Source of the DNA: Heliorestis acidaminivorans
GTDB taxonomy: Bacteria; Bacillota; Desulfitobacteriia; Heliobacteriales; Heliobacteriaceae
NCBI RefSeq assembly: GCF_008933955.1
Contig: NZ_WBXO01000001.1
Coordinates: 496,001-560,000 of the forward strand
Length of the DNA stretch: 64,000 nt
Direction of reading: 5' to 3'
The notes under the pieces were generated by a model. That model searched no databases, was not told where the DNA came from, and saw only the letters and a list, made by a program, of their open reading frames with translations. Of the stretch, positions 53,887-63,036 are shown piece after piece; position 1 is the stretch's first letter, and every line of letters begins with the position of its first letter. The position numbers and the translations under genes were made by a program.

Positions 53887-53920
53887 AGCCCGCTAGGTGT
53901 TCCCATAACCCCAGCGGGCT
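53887..53920 (-). other. Intercistronic hairpin between cobA-hemD and ahbC
   Basis: AGCCCGCT (53887-53894) pairs perfectly with AGCGGGCT (53913-53920) around an 18-nt loop, in the leader of ahbC, with no T tract behind it. It may be an RNA processing or stability element that divides the heme operon. Confidence 0.5.
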
Positions 53921-53962
53921 ACTCTTAAATTGTGCTGTAGTGCAGTATTTAGGAAGTATCTC

Positions 53963-55504
53963 TTATAAACCCCAGTGCTTTAACAAGGCTTCTGTCAATC
54001 CTGGAATAGTATATTCCGTGGCTTCTAGATCAACAGTAAGTCCTAGTTCAACCATTGTTCCTGAAGTAACAGGTCCGATAGATGCTAGTGTTACACCTTC
54101 AAGAAGATTAATTAACTCTTCTTGAGTCTCCACACCAAGCATTTCCACAAAGTTGCGTGCTGTAGAAGAGCTTGTAAAGGTTACTGCATGAATCATCTTT
54201 TCTGCTAACATCTGACGAAGAAGTTTGGCGTCACCGCCGCCTCGTACAGTTCTATAAGCAACAACGTCGTCTACTTGAGCACCAAATTCGGCTAGAGCTT
54301 CTGGCAGGATTTTGCGAGCAATGTCGGCTCTTGGTAATAATACTTTACGACCTTTCCAGTCCAGATCTTTAAGACCTTCAATAATCGCTTCTGCTCTATA
54401 TTCTTCTGGTACATAGTCAACTTTAAGACCAAACTTAGCCAACTCTTTTTTCGTTTGTGGACCAATAGCACAGAGACGAACTCCTGCTAGATCACGAATA
54501 TCGTTACCAGCTTCGAAGTAACGAGCAAAGAAGCGTTGAACACCGTTTGGAGAAGTAAATACGATCCATTCGTATTCATGAATCTTCTCAATAGCTTGAT
54601 GCAAAGGTGCAAGATCTTCTGGATCTTGAATGTCAATCGTTGGGAACTCCCAAGGCTCTGCTCCTAGGCCTTCTAGCTTAGCTGCAAATGCAGAGGCTTG
54701 TTGTCTAGAACGAGTAACAACGACTCGTTTGCCGAAGAGAGGCTTTTTCTCAAACCAGTTCAAGGTGTCGCGAAGTTTTACAACTTCACCAACAATGATG
54801 ATTGCTGGGTTTTTGAAATTTTCTTCTTTGGCACGATCAACTATGTTAGTCAATGTACCTGTTAATGTCTTCTGCTCAGGACGAGTTCCCCAGCGAATTA
54901 ATGCAACAGGTGTTTCGGCATCTCTACCGTTTTCGATTAATTTTTTCACAATCAGCGGCAAGTTGCCCATACCCATGAGGAATACAAGTGTACCTATGCC
55001 AGTGCTAATTTTAGCCCAGTCAATGGCGGAATCTTCTTTGTTGGGGTCTTCGTTACCTGTAATTACAGCAAAGTTTGACGTAAAGTCACGGTGCGTTACT
55101 GGAATACCTGCGTAAGCAGGAACAGAAATAGCTGAAGTAATACCGGGTACAACTTCAAAAGGAACTCCGGCTTCCTTGAGCACTTCTGCTTCTTCTCCAC
55201 CCCGTCCGAAAACGTAAGGGTCGCCACCTTTGAGTCTTGTTACAATCTTGCCTTCTAGACCTTTTTGCTTCAACACTTCATTAATCTCTTCTTGCTTATA
55301 CACATGAAGATCGGGGCCTTTACCAACAAAGATTAGCTCTGCATCAGGTCTAGCATAGGTCAAAAGCCGATGACCAGCGAGGCGATCATAAACAAGCACC
55401 TCAGCTTTTTGAATGCATTGTAAGCCTTTTACGGTGATGAGTCCGGGATCTCCCGGCCCTGCGCCGACTAGATAAACTTTGCCTACATTTTTTGGATTCA
55501 TCAC
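53963..55504 (-). CDS. Fused uroporphyrinogen-III methyltransferase and uroporphyrinogen-III synthase (CobA-HemD)
   Basis: The N-terminal part (about 5-245) is the SAM-dependent methylase making precorrin-2: VYLVGAGPGDPGLITVKG, KGGDPYVFGRGGEEAE, VPGITSAISVPAYAGIP. The C-terminal part (about 260-510) is HemD, which closes the ring to uroporphyrinogen III: VVVTRSRQQASAFAAKLEGL and FTSSSTARNF. One polypeptide thus makes and commits uroporphyrinogen III to siroheme, in keeping with heme made through siroheme. It overlaps hemC by four bases. Confidence 0.95.
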   Translation of the reverse strand: MMNPKNVGKVYLVGAGPGDPGLITVKGLQCIQKAEVLVYDRLAGHRLLTYARPDAELIFVGKGPDLHVYKQEEINEVLKQKGLEGKIVTRLKGGDPYVFGRGGEEAEVLKEAGVPFEVVPGITSAISVPAYAGIPVTHRDFTSNFAVITGNEDPNKEDSAIDWAKISTGIGTLVFLMGMGNLPLIVKKLIENGRDAETPVALIRWGTRPEQKTLTGTLTNIVDRAKEENFKNPAIIIVGEVVKLRDTLNWFEKKPLFGKRVVVTRSRQQASAFAAKLEGLGAEPWEFPTIDIQDPEDLAPLHQAIEKIHEYEWIVFTSPNGVQRFFARYFEAGNDIRDLAGVRLCAIGPQTKKELAKFGLKVDYVPEEYRAEAIIEGLKDLDWKGRKVLLPRADIARKILPEALAEFGAQVDDVVAYRTVRGGGDAKLLRQMLAEKMIHAVTFTSSSTARNFVEMLGVETQEELINLLEGVTLASIGPVTSGTMVELGLTVDLEATEYTIPGLTEALLKHWGL

Positions 55505-56463
55505 TGCTTCGACTCCTGTCTCACATCATTTAGTATCTCCCTGGCACCTAATTGGAGCAGACGCTCTGCCAGACGTAAACCGATTTCTTCAGGCTCATCA
55601 GTATTCCCTTCTATTTGTTCTTGGCAAATATTACGACCATCGAGGGAAGCAACGAGACCATTGAGTACGAGACGTCTATTTTCACCTTGTCCTTGTAAAG
55701 ATCCAAGGGCTCCAATCGGTACTTGGCAACCGCCTTCTAGTTTGCGCATCAGTGCTCTTTCAGCTCGAATTGCAAGTGCAGAGGCCTCATGGTTCAGAGG
55801 AGCAACGAAAGAAGCAATTTCTTCGTCTCCTTCTCGCATTTCGATAGTAATAGAGCCCTGACCGACGGCAGGTAGAATTAAGTCCGTAGGTATATATTGC
55901 GTTATTTTATCAGCCCAACCGAGACGAATAACCCCGGCGGCCGCTAAGATGAGACCATCAAGCTTTTGCTCTTCCAGCTTGCGCATCCTAGTTTGTAAAT
56001 TACCTCGAATATCAACAAGCTCTAGATCTGGTCTCCATTTCCATAGTTGAGATTTGCGACGTAAACTTGAAGTAGCTACTTTAGCTCCTTCAGGTAGATC
56101 TTCTATTTTTGTTCCACTTGGTGAAATGAAAACGTCACGACAGTCTTCACGTTCACAAATAGCTCCAATAACAAGACCTTCAGGTAATTGCGTTGGCATA
56201 TCTTTCAGAGAATGCACAGCCATGTCAATCTCGCCTTCGAGCATAGCTACTTCTAGTTCTTTCGTAAAAAGACCTTTGTCTCCAATTTTGGCCAAAGCTA
56301 CATCTAAAATTTTGTCACCTTTAGTTTTTATGGCTTTCACTTCAAAAGACTGTTCAGGAAAAAGCTCTTTAAGCCTACCTAAAACCCAGTTCGTTTGCCA
56401 TAAAGCGAGAGCACTATCTCGAGTTCCAATAACAATAGGTCGTTTTATGATTGCTGACATCAC
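55501..56463 (-). CDS. hemC: Hydroxymethylbilane synthase HemC
   Basis: Polymerises four porphobilinogens into hydroxymethylbilane. Cys246 in EGGCQVPIGALG carries the dipyrromethane cofactor. Further signatures are IGTRDSALALWQ (12-23), HSLKDMPTQLPEG (84-96) and ATSSLRRKSQL. The 320-residue length is normal. It overlaps both neighbours (hemA, cobA-hemD) by four bases. Confidence 0.97.
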   Translation of the reverse strand: MMSAIIKRPIVIGTRDSALALWQTNWVLGRLKELFPEQSFEVKAIKTKGDKILDVALAKIGDKGLFTKELEVAMLEGEIDMAVHSLKDMPTQLPEGLVIGAICEREDCRDVFISPSGTKIEDLPEGAKVATSSLRRKSQLWKWRPDLELVDIRGNLQTRMRKLEEQKLDGLILAAAGVIRLGWADKITQYIPTDLILPAVGQGSITIEMREGDEEIASFVAPLNHEASALAIRAERALMRKLEGGCQVPIGALGSLQGQGENRRLVLNGLVASLDGRNICQEQIEGNTDEPEEIGLRLAERLLQLGAREILNDVRQESKQ

Positions 56464-57785
56464 TTCTGGCTCCTTGTCTCAGAGTATTCGACATTCTTCT
56501 TTTTCTTGTGCTTTTGTCCTGCCACCTCAAGCTGGAAGAGATTTTGTAAGATCTCTGAGTAGAGATGACCTTCAGGACTAGAAGCATAATGTCGGATCTG
56601 TGTAATCGGATCGTGAAGTATTTGGTTGACCAGTGAAGAAGCCAATGCTCCTATAGCATTTTGTTCTTTTTCTGAGAGGTTTTTGAGTTTAGCGAGTACT
56701 CGCTCTAACTCTTTATTTTTGATGGATTCGCCTTTTGATTTCAAGGCAATGATAGTAGGAACTACAAAGAGAGAATTAAGCCATTTAAGAAATTTATTAA
56801 TTTCCTGTTCAATGATTAACTCAGCCTGAGAAGCTGCTTTTCGCCGTTCTGCTAAGTTCTGGTCAATCACATTTTGCAAATCATCAACATCAAAAAGATG
56901 AACGCCTTTGACAGTACCAACAGCAGGTTCCACATCTCGTGGCACAGCAATATCAATCAAGAAAAGAGGTTGCTCTGACCGCTGAGCCATTACTTTTTCG
57001 ATCATACTTTTTCTAATTACATAATGACTTGCAGCTGTACAAGAAATAATGATATCAGCTTCTGCCATATAAGTATCCATTTCAGAGAAGGGGATGGCCA
57101 ATCCCCCAAACTGGTTTGCCAAAGTCTGGGCTCTTTCAAATGAACGATTGGCTACCATAACTGTTGAAACACCATTGGCACAAAGATGCTTTAAAGTCAA
57201 TTCACTCATTTTTCCAGCGCCTAAGATCAAAGACCTTTTTCCATCTAGGGATTCAAATACTTGTCTCGCCAGTTCTACGGCTGTATAAGAGATGGAAACA
57301 GGATTCTGATCAATACCTGTTTCAAATCTTACTCTCTTACCGACGGTGATAGCTTGCTGAAACCAAGTGTTGAGTACACTATTTGAAGCCTCATAATCAC
57401 AAGCTATCTGGTAAGCTTTCCGGACTTGTCCAAGAATCTGAGTTTCTCCTAGAACCATTGAATCCAGTCCAGCAGCAACACGAAACAAGTGTCGAATGGC
57501 ATCGTAGATGCTGTGCGTGTAAAAGTAATTAGCAAAGTTGTTGATTTCAAGAGGCCCTGACTGCGTTACAAAGCGCCGTACTGCTGTTAAGCCTTTTTCC
57601 AAATCTGTTGTTGCACAGTAGATTTCCGTGCGATTACAAGTGGATAAAATAGCACAACCATCAATAGCTTTTTCACTTTTTAAGCGCAGAAGAGCATCTC
57701 CAATAGTGCTTTCTGAAAAAGTTAATTGTTCACGCACTTCAATAGGTGCTGATTTGTGGTTTAATCCGACGACGAAGATAAACAC
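56460..57785 (-). CDS. hemA: Glutamyl-tRNA reductase HemA
   Basis: First enzyme of the C5 pathway, reducing glutamyl-tRNA to glutamate-1-semialdehyde. Catalytic Cys50 in LSTCNRTEIY, the VLGETQILGQVRKAY motif, NADP-binding LILGAGKMSEL, and a C-terminal dimerisation helix ending in a basic tail. The 441-residue length is normal. Its start overlaps the siroheme synthase gene by 25 bases. Confidence 0.97.
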   Translation of the reverse strand: MFIFVVGLNHKSAPIEVREQLTFSESTIGDALLRLKSEKAIDGCAILSTCNRTEIYCATTDLEKGLTAVRRFVTQSGPLEINNFANYFYTHSIYDAIRHLFRVAAGLDSMVLGETQILGQVRKAYQIACDYEASNSVLNTWFQQAITVGKRVRFETGIDQNPVSISYTAVELARQVFESLDGKRSLILGAGKMSELTLKHLCANGVSTVMVANRSFERAQTLANQFGGLAIPFSEMDTYMAEADIIISCTAASHYVIRKSMIEKVMAQRSEQPLFLIDIAVPRDVEPAVGTVKGVHLFDVDDLQNVIDQNLAERRKAASQAELIIEQEINKFLKWLNSLFVVPTIIALKSKGESIKNKELERVLAKLKNLSEKEQNAIGALASSLVNQILHDPITQIRHYASSPEGHLYSEILQNLFQLEVAGQKHKKKKNVEYSETRSQK

Positions 57786-58393
57786 TGGGCGATTCGCTCC
57801 TTTAAGCGTTTTTCTTCACCACACTTGATGAGCTCCAAAAGGTTGGCGTCGGCTAGACTGTCAAAAATTGCTTTGCGACGCACAGGGCAAGGGACTTCTT
57901 TCAGGACCTGTTCACGCAATTGAGCCATCAAAGACAGAAACTTTCCATACTCCTCTCCAAATTGGACTTCCAAGTCTTGGCGTATCCTCTTTGCGACAGC
58001 TGGGCTAGCCCCACCTGTAGAGATGGCAATCAATAAATCGCCTCTACGAAAAGTAGCTGGTACATAAAAGTTACCAAGATGAGGATTGTCCACAGTATTA
58101 ATCAGGATATTGCGCTGACTACAATCACATACTACCTTTTCGTTAATATCACTCAAGTCAGTGGCTGCAATCACTAAAAAATAGCCGACTGCATCACCTT
58201 CCTGGTAGCCACGCGATTGATAGCGTAACAATCCTTGGTCAACCCAATTTTGAATGGTTGATGTGATCAGAGGACTGATCACATCAACCATTGCACCTGC
58301 TTCTAGAAGGCTGGCAATTTTACGTTCTGCAACTTTGCCGCCTCCCACCACAAGGCAACGTCGACTTTCTAGCTTCAACATTATAGGATACAA
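57761..58393 (-). CDS. Met8/CysG-N-type precorrin-2 dehydrogenase and ferrochelatase
   Basis: Oxidises precorrin-2 to sirohydrochlorin and, in bifunctional members, inserts iron to give siroheme. NAD-binding CLVVGGGKVAERK lies near the N-terminus, followed by AATDLSDINEKV and the STGGASPAVAKRIRQDLE motif (near residue 125-142). TTG at 58393 gives the usual family start (YPIMLKLES) behind AAAGGGG; the frame is open to 58417. No separate chelatase is seen in the cluster, so this protein probably does both steps, though class II members only dehydrogenate. Confidence 0.92.
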   Translation of the reverse strand: MYPIMLKLESRRCLVVGGGKVAERKIASLLEAGAMVDVISPLITSTIQNWVDQGLLRYQSRGYQEGDAVGYFLVIAATDLSDINEKVVCDCSQRNILINTVDNPHLGNFYVPATFRRGDLLIAISTGGASPAVAKRIRQDLEVQFGEEYGKFLSLMAQLREQVLKEVPCPVRRKAIFDSLADANLLELIKCGEEKRLKERIAQCLSSSSD

Positions 58394-58429
58394 CACGCTA
58401 TCCCCTTTCTCCTGCAAGCAGAAAGAATC

Positions 58430-59266
58430 TTAAGCGTAAGAGTGTAAGCCTGAGAGGAAATAGTTTACACCGAAGAAAGTGAAAAGAACAGCAATAAAAC
58501 CGATAATAGCTAGAATAGCTGCTTTTTTGCCTTTCCATCCATAGGTGAAACGAGCATGGAGATAGACAGCATAGACAAGCCAGGTAATTAAAGACCAAGT
58601 TTCTTTGGGATCCCAACTCCAGTAGCGTCCCCAAGCATATTCAGCCCAAATGGCACCGGTGATAATACAAAGTGTAAGCAGTGGAAAACCTACTGCTATC
58701 AAGCGATAGCCCAATTGATCTAGTGTTTCCAGTGAAGGAAGCTTTGCGGCCAAACCAATTTCACGATTAAGTTTAATGGCTCTCTCTTTAATCAGATACA
58801 TGATACCAGCGCCAAAGGAGAAGGCGAAAGCACCATAACCGAACTGAGCCGTGAGAACATGATAAGTTAGCCAGTTTGACTGGAGAGCAGGCATCAAGGG
58901 ACGAGCTACCTTATACTCTACAGGCATTAAGATAGCTACGTAGGCTAGTAAGAGCCAAGCAATAGGAATTACAAAAGCTCCTGTTATAGGTACTTTGTAT
59001 TTCCATTCTGTCACGAGATAAACGAAGGCAATACCCCAAGAGAAGGCCAGCAAGAATTCATAACCATTACTTAAAGGAACATAGCCTCCAATATAGCCTC
59101 GCAAAGCCATAGCAGCTGTATTCACAACAACACCAAAAGCAACTACATAAAAAGCAACTTTCGCTGTCGTTGAATTCTTGGTGCCTACATAGGAAATATA
59201 TAATAGTGAAGCAATCCCGTAGGCGGCGAAGGTGAGATAGAATAAGAGATTTTCTTCAAAACCCAT
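58430..59266 (-). CDS. ccsA: Cytochrome c biogenesis protein CcsA (ResC)
   Basis: Membrane half of the System II heme-handling synthase that exports heme and attaches it to CxxCH apocytochromes. The 278 residues form about eight membrane helices. The tryptophan-rich heme loop WGRYWSWDPKETWSLITW (near 212-229) is intact, and conserved histidines flank it. It starts five bases after ccs1 and precedes the siroheme synthase gene. Confidence 0.94.
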   Translation of the reverse strand: MGFEENLLFYLTFAAYGIASLLYISYVGTKNSTTAKVAFYVVAFGVVVNTAAMALRGYIGGYVPLSNGYEFLLAFSWGIAFVYLVTEWKYKVPITGAFVIPIAWLLLAYVAILMPVEYKVARPLMPALQSNWLTYHVLTAQFGYGAFAFSFGAGIMYLIKERAIKLNREIGLAAKLPSLETLDQLGYRLIAVGFPLLTLCIITGAIWAEYAWGRYWSWDPKETWSLITWLVYAVYLHARFTYGWKGKKAAILAIIGFIAVLFTFFGVNYFLSGLHSYA

Positions 59267-59271
59267 CGTTT

Positions 59272-60681
59272 CTATGATGTTCCTCTCCCCTCAGTTTTGT
59301 GTTGGTAAGGTGCAGTTATTTCTTCAAATTCTTTTTCAAAAGCAATTTTATTTTTTTGAGCATGTCCACCTATGCGCACTTGGGCTTTTCCATTATTATC
59401 TTCTACGATAGCCCATAGACGACGATGAGGTAGATAGAAGGAGAGTCCTAGGCCTAGGATCATCAAGCCACTACCTATCCAGACAGTCCATACACCAGGG
59501 TCTTTTCGAACAGATAAGCCTGTGTAAGGTTGATAATCTTGGAAGGTAATAGCACCTTCTCCATCAGCTAGGATTTCTGGTTCACCAATCTTAGCGGCAC
59601 CAATACCGATTTGCTGGTTACCTCGATAAAGTACATAAATGATTCTAGGATTGTTAGGATCAGGAGACTTAGAAACCCAACCTAAATTAGGATCAAAATC
59701 AGGAATATACTGAGCAACCCATACGCCTAGATTAGTTCCAGGAACAGGAACAAAGTCACGCTCTGTAATAGTTATTTCTAAACCTTCAGGAGCACCGGGT
59801 GAAGATACCTGTGTTGGTATATAAGAGCCGTAGAAAGATTGATAGAACTTATAGCCTTTGTAATTCAACGGATGGTTTACGCGAATCTCTTCCGTTAATA
59901 CTTCCTGACCTTCATCAATAACAGTTAGCGTACTAATCCAAGCATCGACAGAACCATCTTCACGATAAATAGTCTTAAAATCATCAACACGGACTTTAAA
60001 GTCTTCATCGGGCGTTAACTGGTAAACCTCATTTAGAGAGAAGGTACGTCCTACTTCTGCAGCAATACGACCTTCCGTACCAAAATAAATACCAATTACT
60101 GCACCAATTAGTATGACAAGCAAGGAAATATGGGTAATGAATGAACCCCATATACCATATCGTCCCTTGTCGCCGTGGACAAAAATTTTACCATCTACTT
60201 TTTCTTCTACAACGCGATAGCCACGGCTTTGCCAGTTCTCTTTGACTTGCTGAGCCATATTATCCTGACTTTTCTGAGCATCGTGAATAATATGATGATC
60301 TAGTCTTGTCAAGTAATTTTCACTTACTTTCGCCTTCGGTTGACTAAATAGTCTCCAAAGCGGCGTCATGCGGTTAAAGGAGCAGATAAATAAGTTCATG
60401 GCCAGCAGAAAAAGTAAGGTAACAAACCACCAAGAGGCATACATATCGGTAATACCTAGAGCAGAATACAAGGGGTAAAGATCTCCGTAATCTTGAGGAG
60501 CCCGCTTTTGTGGAATAATTGTACCAATGATGGACGTTACTGCAATTACAATAAGCAAGAAAAGTCCCAGTTTCATAGAGCTAAAGATATTCCACAAACG
60601 GTCTACAATGCCACTTTCATTCTCATGTTCTTTGCTAGAACCTTCCGGGCGCATATCCAAATCTTCATTATTTTTCGACAA
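59272..60681 (-). CDS. ccs1: Cytochrome c biogenesis protein Ccs1 (ResB)
   Basis: Partner of CcsA. The 469 residues have three N-terminal membrane helices (about 34-56, 87-105 and 180-202), a large outside domain (about 205-385) and a final helix (about 395-415). Family signatures include FSSMKLGLFLLIVIAVTSIIG and the outside NHPLNYKGYKFYQSFYG motif. First gene of the long ccs-hem cluster, 110 bases after hepT with a promoter in the gap. Confidence 0.93.
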   Translation of the reverse strand: MSKNNEDLDMRPEGSSKEHENESGIVDRLWNIFSSMKLGLFLLIVIAVTSIIGTIIPQKRAPQDYGDLYPLYSALGITDMYASWWFVTLLFLLAMNLFICSFNRMTPLWRLFSQPKAKVSENYLTRLDHHIIHDAQKSQDNMAQQVKENWQSRGYRVVEEKVDGKIFVHGDKGRYGIWGSFITHISLLVILIGAVIGIYFGTEGRIAAEVGRTFSLNEVYQLTPDEDFKVRVDDFKTIYREDGSVDAWISTLTVIDEGQEVLTEEIRVNHPLNYKGYKFYQSFYGSYIPTQVSSPGAPEGLEITITERDFVPVPGTNLGVWVAQYIPDFDPNLGWVSKSPDPNNPRIIYVLYRGNQQIGIGAAKIGEPEILADGEGAITFQDYQPYTGLSVRKDPGVWTVWIGSGLMILGLGLSFYLPHRRLWAIVEDNNGKAQVRIGGHAQKNKIAFEKEFEEITAPYQHKTEGRGTS

Positions 60682-60751
60682 GACTTTCCCTCCTTCTATT
60701 AGGACCTAAACATTCTAGCATATTAGCACTGTCATTAATAGGTTAAACATC

Positions 60752-60779
60752 ACTATAATGAAAGTGTAGTTCTTGTCAT
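60752..60779 (-). promoter_or_regulatory. Putative promoter of the ccs-hem cluster
   Basis: On the minus strand ATGACA (complement of 60774-60779) and TATAGT (complement of 60752-60757) are 16 bases apart, each one base off the sigma-A consensus, about 70 bases before ccs1. Confidence 0.55.
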
Positions 60780-60791
60780 ATTGAATAATTT

Positions 60792-61748
60792 CTAGTAATT
60801 TCTTTGTGCTATAAAGTCTGCAATTTTCACTAAAGATTCTTTTACTGATGAATTTGGTAGTTCTGATAATTCTTTTTTTGCTTTTTGGAGATAAAGGAGG
60901 GCTACTTTTTTACTTTCTTCAATCGCACCAGTCTTGACAATTCTATCAATAATCTCTCTGATTTCCTCTTCCGTCTTTTCTTTTTTGCGCACCTTTTCCT
61001 TCAAAGAAGGATCTCGCAACAGGGCAGTAAGAATCGGCAATGTCATGATTCCTTGCCGAAGATCTGAACCTACTGGCTTACCAAGTTCTTCTTCATTAGC
61101 CACAAGATCGAGTACATCATCAGTAATCTGAAAGGCCATACCAAGATGATGACCGTACCATTTCATCATGCGAGTAACAGCAGGTTCGGCCTTTACTGCC
61201 ATAGCACCAAGTTGACAGGAAAGAGAGAGTAATAAGGCTGTTTTACGGTTAATACGATAAAGGTAACTTTTAAAAGACTGATTTACATCAAAAGCACTTT
61301 CCATTTGTTGAATCTCACCTTCACACATCTTAACACTGGCCTTTGCCAGTAATTGTGAGATTCTGCTGTCACCTAATTCTGCAATTAGAATAAGAGCACG
61401 GGCAAAAAGATGATCGCCCGTATGAATGGAAATGCGATTCCCCCATCTCGCTCGTACAGTTGCTATACCACGACGTGTCTTAGACTCATCAATAACATCA
61501 TCGTGAACTAGTGAAGCCATATGAACCATCTCTAAGGCAACAGCGAGTGGCAAAAGGCGATTTATTTGATAATCGCAAGTTTTTCCTGCCAACAGTACAA
61601 AAGCAGGTCGAAGTCGTTTGCCTCCACCTAAAAGAAGATGACTTGACGCCGCTGTTATCGTCGGTTGGGTCGTCTCCATTTGCTTTTTTAGTTCTGCTTC
61701 TACAAGTTTCAGATCCTCTTCAATTTCGTGAAAGAGATGAAAAGCCAT
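60792..61748 (-). CDS. hepT: Polyprenyl diphosphate synthase (heptaprenyl type, HepT-like)
   Basis: Extends allylic diphosphates for the menaquinone side chain. First aspartate-rich motif HDDVIDESKTRRG (about 85-97), GDHLFARAL, and second motif QITDDVLDL with GKPVGSDLRQG. The 318-residue length is normal. ATG at 61748 has AGGTGA six bases upstream; the frame is open to 61799, but that part overlaps the hairpin. Chain length cannot be read with certainty; heptaprenyl is by analogy to the neighbourhood. Confidence 0.9.
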   Translation of the reverse strand: MAFHLFHEIEEDLKLVEAELKKQMETTQPTITAASSHLLLGGGKRLRPAFVLLAGKTCDYQINRLLPLAVALEMVHMASLVHDDVIDESKTRRGIATVRARWGNRISIHTGDHLFARALILIAELGDSRISQLLAKASVKMCEGEIQQMESAFDVNQSFKSYLYRINRKTALLLSLSCQLGAMAVKAEPAVTRMMKWYGHHLGMAFQITDDVLDLVANEEELGKPVGSDLRQGIMTLPILTALLRDPSLKEKVRKKEKTEEEIREIIDRIVKTGAIEESKKVALLYLQKAKKELSELPNSSVKESLVKIADFIAQRNY

Positions 61749-61791
61749 GGGCTCACCTGCTAATATTTGATATTCACTAAAAATCGATAAG

Positions 61792-61818
61792 AAAGGCACG
61801 TCCGAGGGACGTGCCTTT
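61792..61818 (-). terminator. Hairpin between tatA and hepT
   Basis: A 12-bp perfect stem (61792-61803 with 61807-61818) with a GAG loop lies eight bases after tatA. On the minus strand only CTTATCGATTTTT follows, so termination may be partial; no good promoter is visible between it and hepT. Confidence 0.65.
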
Positions 61819-61825
61819 TAAAAGG

Positions 61826-62071
61826 TCAGTTGTCCTTTGAAGTAGTCTCTCCCTTGTCCTGAGAATCATCAGAAGGCTTAGAATTTTCCTTAGAGGTTTC
61901 ATCTAATTCTTTCTTTGGCGATGTTGCTCTCTTGAACTCATTGATCCCTTTACCTAAAGACTTACCAATCTCAGGCAGTTTACCAGGGCCAAATATAAGT
62001 AAGGAGACTACTAGGATCAGGAGGAGTTCGGGTATCCCTATGTTTGGTATGAATCCGAACAATTCAAACAC
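61826..62071 (-). CDS. tatA: Sec-independent translocase subunit TatA
   Basis: Pore-forming subunit for export of folded proteins. The 81 residues show the TatA layout: short N-terminus, one membrane helix (about 12-28), the [16 protein letters not shown] hinge and amphipathic helix (about 27-50), and a charged tail. AGGCGGAGG-type ribosome site precedes the ATG. It follows tatC with a promoter in the gap. Confidence 0.95.
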   Translation of the reverse strand: MFELFGFIPNIGIPELLLILVVSLLIFGPGKLPEIGKSLGKGINEFKRATSPKKELDETSKENSKPSDDSQDKGETTSKDN

Positions 62072-62171
62072 CTCCGCCGTGAGAACTCATAATCATTTAA
62101 AGTATATCCTACCTTTACATTGAACATCATAAGCAATCATTTGTTTAAACTACGTAAAGTCCTTGTGGATT

Positions 62172-62200
62172 ATTATCGCATAATGTCTGATGTCTGTAAA
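62172..62200 (-). promoter_or_regulatory. Putative promoter of tatA
   Basis: On the minus strand TTTACA (complement of 62195-62200) and GATAAT (complement of 62172-62177) are exactly 17 bases apart, each one base off consensus, about 100 bases before tatA. Confidence 0.6.
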
Positions 62201-62223
62201 GAAATGCTTCAATGACTCATCTT

Positions 62224-63018
62224 TTATTCTTTTCGCTCAATATCCGTCGATTCCTCTGACCCTTCCTCAGCTTCTGAATCCTCTTCAGCATGCTCTTTTT
62301 TCTTCGGTGCAATAAACCGAGCAAGCAGGATACTAATCTCATAAAGAATATACATAGGACCAGCCATTAGAATCTGAGATATCACATCAGGAGTTGGTGT
62401 GAAGATTGCTGCCATAACAAACATTAACAATAGAGCATGTCGACGATAATGAGCTAAGAAGTGATGGTTTACAACACCAATGCGTACTAGAAATATCACA
62501 ATGAGAGGAAGTTGAAAAACGATACCAAAAGGTAAAATAAAAGTAATAGCAAAACTGAGATATTCACTTATAGATAGCATCGGTGTAAAGTCTCCGAAGG
62601 TAACCAGAAAACGAATGGCCAGTGGGTAGACCGTATAATAAGAGAAAACAACACCGGTAACTAGTAGAAGAACAGAAAAAGGAAGTAAAATATAGACCCA
62701 TTTTCGTTCATTAGGATAGAGGGCTGGAACAATAAAGCTCCATATTTTCCAAAAGACGGCTGGCGAGGCAATAACTAATCCCGCAAAAAAGGCAACTTTT
62801 AAAGATGCAAAAAAACCTTCTGCTGGTCGTAAGATGACAGGCTTAAGTCCTAGATCGGTCAGGGGTTTAACCAGCATAGCTGTTAACTCTTCATGCCAGA
62901 TCCAAGCAATAGCTGTTCCCGTGGCGGCAAAGACTAGCACCCAAATGAGGACATTGCGAAGCTCTTCTAAGTGCTCCGTAAGGGCCATGTTTTTTTCTTT
63001 TTCTTCTTCTTCTGACAT
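62224..63018 (-). CDS. tatC: Sec-independent translocase subunit TatC
   Basis: Receptor for twin-arginine signal peptides. The 264 residues form six membrane helices with the family motifs LTEHLEELRNVL (13-24), SPAVFWKIWSFIVPALYPNERK, and the FGIVFQLPLI stretch near 160. The C-terminal tail (about 235-264) is highly acidic. It lies 18 bases after mqnC. Tat in this setting fits export of cofactor-bearing enzymes of respiratory chains. Confidence 0.95.
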   Translation of the reverse strand: MSEEEEKEKNMALTEHLEELRNVLIWVLVFAATGTAIAWIWHEELTAMLVKPLTDLGLKPVILRPAEGFFASLKVAFFAGLVIASPAVFWKIWSFIVPALYPNERKWVYILLPFSVLLLVTGVVFSYYTVYPLAIRFLVTFGDFTPMLSISEYLSFAITFILPFGIVFQLPLIVIFLVRIGVVNHHFLAHYRRHALLLMFVMAAIFTPTPDVISQILMAGPMYILYEISILLARFIAPKKKEHAEEDSEAEEGSEESTDIERKE

Positions 63019-63036
63019 AAAAAGAGTTTCGCCTCC

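Noticed and set aside
54630-55115. 161-codon plus-strand ORF opposite cobA-hemD
   Set aside because: Antisense shadow of a fully assigned fusion enzyme; no family features.
56054-56581. 175-codon plus-strand ORF opposite hemC
   Set aside because: It lies fully antisense to hemC, one of the best supported genes here, has no ribosome site and serine/arginine-rich low-information composition typical of shadow frames.
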